A DNA stretch of 64,000 nucleotides, from contig NZ_BAABHS010000040.1 in assembly GCF_039542225.1 (NCBI RefSeq), positions 6,484 through 70,483 on the forward strand, in the 5' to 3' direction. This DNA comes from Yinghuangia aomiensis. GTDB lineage: Bacteria > Actinomycetota > Actinomycetes > Streptomycetales > Streptomycetaceae. Below are positions 53,720 to 62,013 of this stretch, one piece after another (positions within the stretch are counted from its first letter, which is position 1; each line of letters begins with the position of its first letter). The notes beneath the pieces are model-generated. The model saw only the letters and a list, made by a program, of their open reading frames with translations, was not told the origin of the DNA and did not search any database. The translations under genes and the position numbers were made by a program.

Positions 53720-55911
53720 CGCGCCTGATCGCCGAGCCGCCCGACGCGCAGGCGCAGACCCAGGGGCGGTTCGCATACACCGCCGACCTGTGGGTGCCCG
53801 GCATGCAGTGGTGTGTGCTCGTCCGGTCGCCGCATCCGCACGCGCGGATCACCGGCATCGACACCTCGGCGGCGCTCGCCGTGCCCGGCGTCACGACCGT
53901 GGTGACCGCCGCGGACCTGCCGGCCGAGGCGTTCCACGGCCCGGTCGTCGTCGACCGGCCCGTGCTGGCCTCGGACGTCGTGCGGTTCACGGGCGAAGCC
54001 GTCGCGGCGGTGTGTGCCGAGACGCGCATGGCCGCGCTGCGCGGCGCCGAAGCCGTCGAGGTCGAGTACGAGCCGCTGGACGCCCGCCTCGACCCCGAAC
54101 ACGCCTTCGCCAGCGCCCCGTTGCATCCGGACGGCAACCTGTTCCGGCATGTCGCGCTGCGCCACGGGCGGCCCGTGCAGCGGCGCCCGGACGGTTCGCC
54201 GGTCGAAGAGGTCGTCGTCGAGGGCCTCTACGACATCGCCGCGCAGGATCAGCTCAACCCGGCGACCGACGCCGTCCTCGCGCTGCCGTGCGCGGACGGC
54301 GGCATCGAACTGCACACCGCGTCGCCGTGGCCGCACGCCGACCGCGACCAGGTCGCGCAGTGCCTCGGCTTCGCGTCCGGCACGCTGCGCGTGGTGCCCG
54401 CGGGGGTCGGCGGATCGTCCGGCACCCGCGAGGAGGCCGGGATGCTCGCGGTCGCCGCGTGGCTCGCCGCGCGCACCGGGCGGGCGGTCAAGATCGTCGC
54501 CGACCGCGCGGACGCGCTGACCGGCGGCGGGCACCGGCACGCGGCGCGGCTGAAGTACACGCACCGGGCGGACAGCAACGGGCGGTTGCTCGCGGTCGAG
54601 GCGGAAATCCTGCTGGACGGCGGCGCGTACGCCACCACGTCCCCCGAAGTCGTGGGCCGGTTGGCCGGGTGCGCCACCGGGCCGTACATGGTGCTGCACG
54701 CGGCCGTGGACGTGTGGGCGGTGCGCACCAACAATCCGCCGGCCGGGACGATGCGCGGGCCGGGCGCGACGCAGGTGTGCTTCGCGTACGAGGCGCAGAT
54801 GGACAAGCTCGCCGCCGCGCTCGGCATGGACCCGGTCGAACTGCGGCTGCGCAACGCGCTGAGCACCGGCACCATGCTGACCACCGGCCAGGTCCTGGAC
54901 GGCCCGGCTCCGGCCGGGGAGTTGCTGCGTGCGGTGGCGGAACACCCGGCGCCGGAAAGCGAACCGGCGCCCGGGCTGCGCCGCGGCACCGGCTTCGCGG
55001 TGGGCCTGGTGCCGCTGCTGGGCATCGAGGGCGCCGACGAGTCGTCGACCGCGACGGTGCGCCTCGACCACGGCGTGGTGACGGTGACGTGCGCGGCGGT
55101 CGAGGCCGGGCAGGGGTTCACCGCGCTGGTCCGGCGGATCGTCGCCGACGTGCTGGGCATCGCCGACGCGATCGTGCTGCCCGCGGGCACCGCGATGCCG
55201 AGCGCGGGCCCGGCCGGGGTGGGGCGGCACACCATGCTGACCGCGGGGGCGGTCGACCAGGCGTGCCGGGACATCCGGGCCCGGCTTCTCGCGCCGATCG
55301 CCGCCCGCTACGGCATGACGGCGGCGCTGCTGGACGTGCGCGGCGGCCGCCTGGTGTCCTACGACGGCCTGGTCGACCTGCCCGCCGAGGTGATGACCGA
55401 GGGCCAGGAGATCGCCGCGACCGCGGGCGCGGCCCGTGCACGGCACACCGAGCCGCTCGACGACGCCGGGCAGGGCGACGCGTATCCGGTGGTGGCGTTC
55501 GCGGCGTGCCGGGTGGTCGCCGACGTGGACCCGGAGACCGGGGCGGTGCAGGTCGTCGACGTGACCGGCGCCTACGACGCGGGCAAGGTCCTGGACCCGG
55601 TGCTGGCGCTCGCCCGCGTCGAGGGCTCGGTGGCGATGGGCATCGGCATGGCGCTCGTCGAGGACTTGGACGCCGCGCGGCTGCACGGGCCCATCGCGTG
55701 GGCCCAGCCGACCGCGCTGGACGTCCCGCCGGTGCGCGTCGCCGCGTGGCACGAGGAACCGCAGCCCGGCATCCCGATGGGCGCCAAGGGGCTCGCCGAC
55801 GCGGCCGTGGTGCCGGTTCCCGCGGCGGTGGCCGCGGCGGTGCGCGACGCGACCGGACTGGACCTGCCGAGCCTGCCGCTGCGGCCGCGCGACGTCGCCG
55901 CCCGGCGGTGA
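53716..55911 (+). CDS. Molybdenum hydroxylase large (molybdopterin) subunit, divergent active site
   Basis: A 731-residue CoxL/XdhA-type subunit: GRFAYTADLWVPGMQWCVLV, VAAVCAETRMAALRGAEAVE, the cofactor region PAGTMRGPGATQVCFAYEAQ and GAYDAGKVLDPVLALARVEG. The expected VGGGFGGKE loop reads VGGSSGTREE (near residue 231) and the KGxGE motif with the catalytic glutamate reads KGLAD (Asp695). Substrate and activity are therefore uncertain; purine, aldehyde or CO oxidation cannot be separated. GTG 53716 overlaps the upstream stop (GTGA). No cofactor-maturation gene (CoxD/CoxF/XdhC) follows. Confidence 0.87.
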   Translation: MTRLIAEPPDAQAQTQGRFAYTADLWVPGMQWCVLVRSPHPHARITGIDTSAALAVPGVTTVVTAADLPAEAFHGPVVVDRPVLASDVVRFTGEAVAAVCAETRMAALRGAEAVEVEYEPLDARLDPEHAFASAPLHPDGNLFRHVALRHGRPVQRRPDGSPVEEVVVEGLYDIAAQDQLNPATDAVLALPCADGGIELHTASPWPHADRDQVAQCLGFASGTLRVVPAGVGGSSGTREEAGMLAVAAWLAARTGRAVKIVADRADALTGGGHRHAARLKYTHRADSNGRLLAVEAEILLDGGAYATTSPEVVGRLAGCATGPYMVLHAAVDVWAVRTNNPPAGTMRGPGATQVCFAYEAQMDKLAAALGMDPVELRLRNALSTGTMLTTGQVLDGPAPAGELLRAVAEHPAPESEPAPGLRRGTGFAVGLVPLLGIEGADESSTATVRLDHGVVTVTCAAVEAGQGFTALVRRIVADVLGIADAIVLPAGTAMPSAGPAGVGRHTMLTAGAVDQACRDIRARLLAPIAARYGMTAALLDVRGGRLVSYDGLVDLPAEVMTEGQEIAATAGAARARHTEPLDDAGQGDAYPVVAFAACRVVADVDPETGAVQVVDVTGAYDAGKVLDPVLALARVEGSVAMGIGMALVEDLDAARLHGPIAWAQPTALDVPPVRVAAWHEEPQPGIPMGAKGLADAAVVPVPAAVAAAVRDATGLDLPSLPLRPRDVAARR

Positions 55912-56131
55912 CCGACAGTGACCCACGACGGCTTTTGCGGTGATCCGGCGCACCGCCCGGCACGCCCGGGCGAGGCGCCAAGAGCCCGGCTCAACCGCGT
56001 CGTTGCGCGGCCTGCGGAAGGGGCTCGGGTAGCCTGAGCCGTTCCCGTCCGTGCCGGGCAGGGCCTGTCCGATCGACCCCCGGCACCCGTCCGTCCGTAC
56101 CTTCGTGCGACCCCGGAGCGCTTGTCCCGCA

Positions 56132-57913
56132 GTGAGTACTTCAGCCGCGTCCCACCTGTCCCCGGCCTTCCCCGCCCGCGCCCCCTGGGGCACCGCAGGC
56201 AAGCTGCGCGCTTGGCAGCAGGGCGCTCTGGACGAATACCTGGACCGGCACCCCCGGGACTTCCTCGCGGTCGCCACGCCGGGCGCCGGCAAGACCACGT
56301 TCGCGCTGCGGATCGCCAGCGAACTCCTGCAGCGGCACATAGTCCAGCAGATCACCATCGTCGCGCCGACCGAGCACCTGAAGAAGCAGTGGGCCGAGGC
56401 GGCGGCGCGGATAGGGATCCGGATCGACCCCAACTACTCGGGCTCGTCCGGTCCCGCCAACCGCGAGTTCCACGGCGTGGCGGTCACCTACGCGGGGGTG
56501 GGCGTCCACCCGATGCTGCACCGGCGCCGCGTGGAGAACCGCAAGACGCTGGTCATCCTCGACGAGATCCACCACGCGGGCGACAGCAAGTCGTGGGGCG
56601 ACGCGGTGTTCGAGGCGTTCGAGCCGGCCACCCGGCGGCTGGCGCTCACCGGGACGCCGTTCCGGTCCGACACCAACCCGATCCCGTTCGTCAGCTACGT
56701 CGAGGGCTCGGACGGGATCCGCCGCAGCGCGGCCGACTACACGTACGGCTACGCCCATGCCCTCGCCGACCACGTCGTGCGCCCGGTCATCTTCATGTCC
56801 TACTCGGGCGAGATGCGCTGGCGCACCAAGTCCGGCGACGAGGTCGCGGCCAGCCTCGGCGAGCCGATGACGAAGGACGCCATCAACCAGGCGTGGCGCA
56901 CCGCCCTCGACCCGCACGGGTCGTGGATGCCGCAGGTGCTGCGCGCCGCGGACAAGCGGCTGACCGAAGTCCGCAAGGCGGTGCCGGACGCGGGTGCGCT
57001 GGTGATCGCGACCGACCACGAGTCGGCGCGCGCCTACGCGAAGATGATCCGCGAGATCACCGGCACCGGCGCGACCATAGTGCTGTCCGACGACGTCGGC
57101 GCGTCGAAGAAGATCGAGGAGTTCAGCGAGGGCGACTCGCGCTGGATGGTCGCGGTCCGCATGGTGTCCGAGGGCGTCGACGTGCCGCGTCTGGCGGTCG
57201 GCGTGTTCGCCACCACGATCTCCACGCCGCTGTTCTTCGCGCAGGCCGTCGGGCGCTTCGTCCGGGTGCGGCGTCGCGGCGAGGTCGCGTCGGTGTTCCT
57301 GCCGTCCGTCCCGACGCTGCTCCAGCACGCGAACGAGATGGAGAAAGAGCGCGACCACGTCCTCGACAAGCAGAAGAAGGGCGAGGGCCTCTACGACACC
57401 GAGGACGCGCTGCTCGCGCAGGCCAACCAGGAGAAGGACACCCCCGGCGAGCAGGAGCAGTTCTCCTTCGAGGCGCTGGAGAGCGAGGCGCGGTTCGACC
57501 GCGTGCTCTACGACGGCGCCGAGTTCGGCCTCCAGGCGCACACCGGCAGCGAAGAGGAAGAGGAGTACCTGGGCATCCCCGGCCTCCTGGAGCCCGACCA
57601 GGTGCAGATGCTGCTGCAGAACCGGCAGGCCAAGCAGATCGCCCGCAGCCGCAAGAAGCCCGATGCCGAGGCCGACCTGTCGGAGAAGACAGCCGCCCAG
57701 CGACCGGTGGTGACGCACCGTCAGCTCTCCGGGCTGCGCAAGGAGCTGAACACTTTGGTGGCCGCGTGGCACCACCGCAGCGGCCAGCCCCATGGCGTCA
57801 TCCACAACGAGCTGCGCCGGGTATGCGGCGGGCCGCCGACCGCGCAGGCGTCGGCGGGGCAGCTCCAGGACCGGATCGCCAAGATCCAGCAGTGGGCGAC
57901 CTCGGCACGTTGA
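56132..57913 (+). CDS. DEAD/DEAH-type superfamily 2 helicase
   Basis: A 593-residue SF2 helicase: Q-like region KLRAWQQGALDEYL, Walker A ATPGAGKTTFAL, motif Ia VAPTEHLKKQW, DEAH-like box ILDEIHHAGD, motif III LALTGTPFRSD, motif V RMVSEGVDVPRLAVG and motif VI QAVGRFVRVRR. A C-terminal ~130 residues are acidic then basic. The architecture resembles XPB/RadD-like helicases common in actinobacteria; the nucleic acid target is unknown. GTG 56132 was chosen from frame and domain start (VSTSAASHLSPAF). TAGCCT at about 56030 is a candidate -10 box. A terminator follows at 57918. Confidence 0.9.
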   Translation: MSTSAASHLSPAFPARAPWGTAGKLRAWQQGALDEYLDRHPRDFLAVATPGAGKTTFALRIASELLQRHIVQQITIVAPTEHLKKQWAEAAARIGIRIDPNYSGSSGPANREFHGVAVTYAGVGVHPMLHRRRVENRKTLVILDEIHHAGDSKSWGDAVFEAFEPATRRLALTGTPFRSDTNPIPFVSYVEGSDGIRRSAADYTYGYAHALADHVVRPVIFMSYSGEMRWRTKSGDEVAASLGEPMTKDAINQAWRTALDPHGSWMPQVLRAADKRLTEVRKAVPDAGALVIATDHESARAYAKMIREITGTGATIVLSDDVGASKKIEEFSEGDSRWMVAVRMVSEGVDVPRLAVGVFATTISTPLFFAQAVGRFVRVRRRGEVASVFLPSVPTLLQHANEMEKERDHVLDKQKKGEGLYDTEDALLAQANQEKDTPGEQEQFSFEALESEARFDRVLYDGAEFGLQAHTGSEEEEEYLGIPGLLEPDQVQMLLQNRQAKQIARSRKKPDAEADLSEKTAAQRPVVTHRQLSGLRKELNTLVAAWHHRSGQPHGVIHNELRRVCGGPPTAQASAGQLQDRIAKIQQWATSAR

Positions 57914-57917
57914 CACG

Positions 57918-57940
57918 GCTCCTGACGGTCCGTCGGGAGC
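57918..57940 (+). terminator. Terminator after the helicase gene
   Basis: GCTCCTGACG pairs with CGTCGGGAGC (one T-G wobble) around GTC, starting five bases after the helicase stop. Confidence 0.55.
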
Positions 57941-58385
57941 GAACCGGGACAAGTGCCCCGCCTACCGGACGGTAGGTACGCGCCAGGCGGACACCGAGGG
58001 GTCCGCATCATGAGATCAACTTCGGCTGAGGCACGTGTCACTGCGCAGACTTCTGGGAAGTTTGTCCGTATTTAGCGGGACTTGGTGCACAGATCCCCCG
58101 CGGAATCCGTCCACATTCCGGAAACTCGCTTACCTGGGGCCGGGCCTCTGATTACCGTGATTGACATCAGTCGCGCCAGGGACAAGAGCCCTTGTGCGTC
58201 CGACAGTCCGTCCGGGCCTACCCGGCCGGCAAGACGAGTTGACCGCGCAACCACGACCTGGCGCCGCGCAGCAGCATCGTGACCCCGGCGTCCGCCACAC
58301 GGCCGCGCCCGGAGTCGCGCCAGTGGGGACCCGGGCCTTTGGTGATTCCCGGGAATGCAACGCACGCGTGCAAGGGAGGCTTCTC
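57941..58385. other. Intergenic region upstream of the IclR regulator
   Basis: No gene supported. It holds a dyad CCTACC/GGTAGG (about 57961-57976), TTCCGGAA near 58111 (possible IclR-type operator), and TTGACA at 58161 with no matching -10. The IclR ribosome binding site AAGGGAGG ends the region. No structured RNA is recognised. Confidence 0.4.
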
Positions 58386-59102
58386 GTGGCCGCGGAGACA
58401 TCACAGACCCTGGACCGAGGACTCAAGGTCCTCGAACAACTGGCCGATGCCCCGGAAGGGCTGACGGTGCCGGAGATATCGGCCGCACTCGGCGTGAACC
58501 GTACCGTCGTGTACCGCATCCTGGCCACCCTCGAGCAGCACGGGCTGATCCGTCGCGACGCGGGCGGCCGGACCCGGCTCGGCCTGGGCGCCCTGCAACT
58601 GGCCCGACGCGCCCACCCGCTGGTGCGCGACGCGGCCGTGCCGTGCCTGCGCCGGCTCGCCGAAGAGACCGGTGCGACGGCGCACTTGACCATCGTGGAC
58701 GGCCTCGACGCGCTCGCCGTCGCGGTGGCCGAACCCACCTGGACCGATTACCACGTCGCCTACCGGGTCGGCTCGCGCCACCCGCTCGAACAGGGCGCGG
58801 CCGGGCAGGCCATCCTGACCGCCCGCCGGGTCCGCGCCGGACTCGACCCGGCCGTGCCGTACGTGCACGTCGCCGGCGACGGGCACCGCTCGGCCCCCGG
58901 CATCGCCGCGGCCGTCCCGGCCCTGGCCGGCGTCGAGGCGAGCGTCGGCGTGCTGTCCTTCAGCGAACTCGACAGCGAACGCTTCGGCCCCCGCGTCGCC
59001 GAAGCCGCGCTGGAACTCGCCGAGACGCTCGGCGGCGGCCCGCGGCTGCCCGTCCAGCGCGACGACGAGGCCGTGCCGGAGACCGTGGTCCGCGCCGGAT
59101 AG
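58386..59102 (+). CDS. IclR-family transcriptional regulator
   Basis: A 238-residue regulator. The winged helix (about 8-68) reads TLDRGLKVLEQLADAPEGLT with the recognition helix GVNRTVVYRILATLEQHGLI; the C-terminal effector domain (about 80-225) has a GAF-like fold (AHLTIVDGLDALAVAVAEP, RHPLEQGAAGQAILTA). Effector and targets are unknown; neighbours are not an obvious catabolic cluster. GTG 58386 follows AAGGGAGG at ideal spacing, which decides the start. The gene appears monocistronic. Confidence 0.92.
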   Translation: MAAETSQTLDRGLKVLEQLADAPEGLTVPEISAALGVNRTVVYRILATLEQHGLIRRDAGGRTRLGLGALQLARRAHPLVRDAAVPCLRRLAEETGATAHLTIVDGLDALAVAVAEPTWTDYHVAYRVGSRHPLEQGAAGQAILTARRVRAGLDPAVPYVHVAGDGHRSAPGIAAAVPALAGVEASVGVLSFSELDSERFGPRVAEAALELAETLGGGPRLPVQRDDEAVPETVVRAG

Positions 59103-59196
59103 CCGCCCGCCCGCCCCGTAGACCCCCGCCTACCCCTGCGGTGGGGACCCGCGGGCGGCGGCCCGCCCCGCCCGGACGCACTGGTTTAATTCCGGG

Positions 59197-59967
59197 GTGG
59201 CCCGTTCCAAGCGCACCCTCGCCCTCTCGCTGCTGCTGATCGTGATCCTCGGCGTCTTCGGCTTCACCGCGCCGCTTCCGTTCACGGTCATCAGCCCGGG
59301 CGAGACGGTGGACACGCTGGGCAAGGATGCGGCCGGAGCGCCGGTCATCCAGATCACCGGGGCCACCCCGCAGCCCACCGAGGGCCAACTGCTGCTCACC
59401 ACGATCCGCGCCGACGACCCGGACACCGAGCACCACCTGAGCGGGCTTCTCGACGCCTGGTTCGACGGCAACGAAGCCGTCGTGCCCAAGAAGTCGGTCT
59501 ACCCCGAGGGCAAGTCCAAGGCGCAGATCATTCAGCAGAACACCCAGGACATGACGGAGTCGCAGGACCATGCGGCCGTCGCGGCCCTGAACTACCTCAA
59601 GCTCGACCCGAACCAGGTCAAGGTCAAGCTGAACGCGGGCGAGATCGGCGGCCCCAGCGCCGGCCTGATGTTCTCCCTCGGCATCGTCGACATGCTCGGC
59701 ACCCGGAACCTCACGGGGGGCCAGATCATCGCCGGGACCGGCACCATCGACGACACCGGCAAGGTCGGCCCCATCGGCGGCATCGAGATGAAGACCAAGG
59801 GCGCCAAGAAGAGCCTCGCGACCGTGTTCCTGCTGCCCAAGGAAGAGTGCAAGAAGGCCAAGGCCGCCGCCCCCGGCGGACTGCGCCTCGTCCCGGTGGA
59901 AACCCTGCCGCAGGCCGTCGACGCGCTGATGGCCCTGCAGAACGGCGGCAAGGTCCCGTCCTGCTGA
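59197..59967 (+). CDS. Membrane-anchored S16 (Lon-type) serine protease, YlbL-like without PDZ
   Basis: A 256-residue protein with an N-terminal membrane anchor (about 7-25) and a Lon-type protease domain: catalytic Ser154 in GGPSAGLMFSLG and Lys199 in GGIEMKTKGAK, correctly spaced for the dyad. Firmicute YlbL has a PDZ domain before it; this shorter form lacks one, which I recall as normal for Streptomyces. GTG 59197 starts MARSKRTLALS; TTTAAT ends six bases earlier, so a leaderless transcript is likely. The stop lies in a TGACC tandem repeat. Confidence 0.9.
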   Translation: MARSKRTLALSLLLIVILGVFGFTAPLPFTVISPGETVDTLGKDAAGAPVIQITGATPQPTEGQLLLTTIRADDPDTEHHLSGLLDAWFDGNEAVVPKKSVYPEGKSKAQIIQQNTQDMTESQDHAAVAALNYLKLDPNQVKVKLNAGEIGGPSAGLMFSLGIVDMLGTRNLTGGQIIAGTGTIDDTGKVGPIGGIEMKTKGAKKSLATVFLLPKEECKKAKAAAPGGLRLVPVETLPQAVDALMALQNGGKVPSC

Positions 59968-59989
59968 CCTGACCTGACCTGACCTGACC
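59965..59989 (+). repeat. Five tandem TGACC copies spanning the protease stop
   Basis: Five perfect copies of TGACC begin at the stop codon of the S16 protease. Because the unit is five bases, successive TGA triplets fall in all three frames. Replication slippage here would not alter the protein C-terminus. Confidence 0.85.
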
Positions 59990-60017
59990 AGACCCGGCCT
60001 GGCCCGACCGGATCCGC

Positions 60018-60521
60018 TCAGCGGTCGGGGTGCTCGTCCGGCTCCGGCTCGGACGGGTCGCCGACCGCCGCCGCGACCAGCGGCAGCACCCGGTACGGCA
60101 CCGGGTTCTCCAGCGCGATCGCCGTCGACGCGCGCAGGATCCCGTCGAACTCCACCACGTGGTCGATCACCCGCTGCAGGTCCGCGTTCGACCGCGCCAC
60201 CAGCCGGCACAGCATGTCCCCGCGCCCGGTGATCGTGTGCAGCTCCAGCACCTCCGGAATCGACGCGAGATGCGCCCGTACGTCCGGCCCCCGGCCCTGC
60301 CGGATCTCCAGCGTCGCGAACGCCGTCACCGCGAAGCCGAGCGCCGCCGGATCCAGATGCGGACCGAACCCGCGCACCACGCCCCGCGCGTGCAGCCGGT
60401 CGAGCCGCGCCTGCACCGTGCCGCGCGCCACGCCGAGCCGCCGCGAGCACTCCAGCACCCCCAGCCGCGGCTCCTCGTCCAGCAAACGGATCAACGCGGC
60501 GTCCAGACGATCGATCGGCAC
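60018..60521 (-). CDS. Lrp/AsnC-family transcriptional regulator
   Basis: A 167-residue regulator: N-terminal helix-turn-helix (DAALIRLLDEEPRLGVLECS with the recognition helix GVARGTVQARLDRLHARGVV) and C-terminal RAM ligand domain (ATLEIRQGRG, LHTITGRGDMLCRLVARS). GTG 60521 follows GGAG at five bases and gives MPIDRLDAAL; an upstream GTG near 60583 would add about 20 residues but lies in the divergent promoter region. It is divergent from hppD, so it probably regulates aromatic amino-acid catabolism, with tyrosine or phenylalanine as likely effectors. This is inference from position. Confidence 0.88.
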   Translation of the reverse strand: MPIDRLDAALIRLLDEEPRLGVLECSRRLGVARGTVQARLDRLHARGVVRGFGPHLDPAALGFAVTAFATLEIRQGRGPDVRAHLASIPEVLELHTITGRGDMLCRLVARSNADLQRVIDHVVEFDGILRASTAIALENPVPYRVLPLVAAAVGDPSEPEPDEHPDR

Positions 60522-60575
60522 GGCGGCTCCAGGGTGCGCGGGCGGTGTCCACGGCGGGCGCGCGGGCTGGTCAGG

Positions 60576-60649
60576 CTGTACATTCACCCGGTTGCGCGCC
60601 CGGATCGACTGTACAGATTGCCCAGGGGAATCAGCACCTGTTGCGCAAC
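60576..60649. promoter_or_regulatory. Candidate operators between the Lrp/AsnC regulator and hppD
   Basis: CTGTACA (60576-60582) recurs as the palindrome CTGTACAG (60609-60616), 33 bases or about three helical turns apart, and GTTGCGCAAC (60640-60649) is a perfect dyad with a half-copy GGTTGCGC at 60590-60597. Phased short dyads in a divergent region suit an octameric Lrp-type regulator. Confidence 0.5.
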
Positions 60650-60726
60650 CTGCCGGACGGGGCGACCCTGCGGAGAGACGTCGACCTCGTCGCCGACACC
60701 CGCCCCCCACCCCTCCGGGAGCCGTC

Positions 60727-61857
60727 ATGACCGAGATGCTGCACCGCTCCGACGCAGAGACGGCGCAGGACCCCTTCCCCGTCCTCGGCATGGACGCGGT
60801 CGTGTTCGCCGTCGGCAACGCCCGCCAGGCGGCGCACTGGTACTCGACCGCTTTCGGGTTCCGCTGCACCGCCTACTCCGGCCCGGAGACCGGCAACCGC
60901 GACACCGTGTCCTACGTGCTCGAATCCGGCGAGGCCCGGTTCGTCGTCACCTCGCCGCTGCACCCCGACCACCCGCTCGCCGCGCACATCGCCGAGCACG
61001 GGGACGGCGTCGTCGACTTGGCCATCGCGGTGCCCGACGCGCGGGCCGGCTACGCGTACACCACCGGCCACGGCGCGACCGGCCTCGACGAGCCCGCGGA
61101 CATGCGCGACGACCACGGCACCGTGGTGCGCTCCGCGATCGCCACGTACGGCCAGACCCGCCACTCGCTGGTCGACCGGCACGACTACGCGGGCCCCTAC
61201 CTGCCCGGCTACGCCGCCCGCGGCCCCCTCGCCCCGGCGCCCGCGAAGCCGTGGATCACCTCCATCGACCACTGCGTCGGCAACGTCGAACTCGGCAAGA
61301 TGGACGCCTGGGTCGAGTTCTACCAGCGCGTCATGGGCTTCACGAACATGCGCGAGTTCGTCGGCGGCGACATCGCCACCGAGTACTCCGCGCTCATGTC
61401 GAAGGTCGTCGCGGACGGCACCCGCAAGGTGAAGTTCCCGATCAACGAGCCCGCGATCGCGAAGAAGAAGTCGCAGATCGACGAGTACCTCGAGTTCTAC
61501 CGCGGCCCCGGCGTCCAGCACATCGCGCTCGCCACCGACGACATCGTCCGCACCGTCCGCGCCATGCGCGACGCGGGCGTCGAGTTCCTCAACACCCCGG
61601 ACTCGTACTACGACACGCTCGGCCAGTGGGTCGGCGAGACCCGTGTCCCGGTCGAGACGCTGCGCGAGCTGAAGATCCTCGCCGACCGCGACGAGGACGG
61701 CTACCTGCTCCAGATCTTCACCAAGCCCGTGCAGGACCGGCCGACGGTGTTCTTCGAGATCATCGAACGGCACGGGTCGCAGGGCTTCGGGCTCGGCAAC
61801 TTCAAGGCGTTGTTCGAGGCGATCGAGCGCGAGCAGGAGGCGCGCGGCAACCTCTGA
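60727..61857 (+). CDS. hppD: 4-hydroxyphenylpyruvate dioxygenase
   Basis: A 376-residue non-haem iron dioxygenase converting 4-hydroxyphenylpyruvate to homogentisate in tyrosine degradation. Two vicinal-oxygen-chelate halves are visible; the iron ligands fit the His of SIDHCVGNVE, the His of GVQHIALATDD and the Glu of FFEIIERHG. Other signatures: GFTNMREFVGGDIATEYSAL and the C-terminal GSQGFGLGNFKALFEAIE. GGGAG before ATG 60727 supports the start. It is divergent from an Lrp/AsnC regulator. No homogentisate dioxygenase gene is in the window. Confidence 0.97.
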   Translation: MTEMLHRSDAETAQDPFPVLGMDAVVFAVGNARQAAHWYSTAFGFRCTAYSGPETGNRDTVSYVLESGEARFVVTSPLHPDHPLAAHIAEHGDGVVDLAIAVPDARAGYAYTTGHGATGLDEPADMRDDHGTVVRSAIATYGQTRHSLVDRHDYAGPYLPGYAARGPLAPAPAKPWITSIDHCVGNVELGKMDAWVEFYQRVMGFTNMREFVGGDIATEYSALMSKVVADGTRKVKFPINEPAIAKKKSQIDEYLEFYRGPGVQHIALATDDIVRTVRAMRDAGVEFLNTPDSYYDTLGQWVGETRVPVETLRELKILADRDEDGYLLQIFTKPVQDRPTVFFEIIERHGSQGFGLGNFKALFEAIEREQEARGNL

Positions 61858-61924
61858 GCCGCCGCGGCTTCCCGTCCCTCCGGGCCTTCCGGCCCTTTCC
61901 GACTCTCCGCCGGCTCGACGGCTT

Positions 61925-61958
61925 CGCCCCCGGTCCCCAACGACGTGGACCGGGGGCG
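61925..61958 (+). terminator. Terminator after hppD
   Basis: CGCCCCCGGTCC and GGACCGGGGGCG form a perfect 12-bp stem around a ten-base loop, followed by TTGCC. Just downstream, GTACGTAC (61978-61985) is a palindrome that could be an operator for the FAD oxidase gene. Confidence 0.65.
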
Positions 61959-62013
61959 TTGCCGCGCCCGGGCTGTTGTACGTACGTCCGAATCGCGGCG
62001 TTACTCTGCGGCC

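Noticed and set aside
49439..53776. 1,445-residue minus-strand frame across yqgE and the hydroxylase genes
   Set aside because: Low-complexity Arg/Ala/Pro translation with no motifs, opposite several well-supported plus-strand genes.
58161..58189. Consensus promoter for the IclR gene
   Set aside because: TTGACA is present, but no acceptable -10 lies at 16-19 bases; noted only as a feature of the intergenic region.
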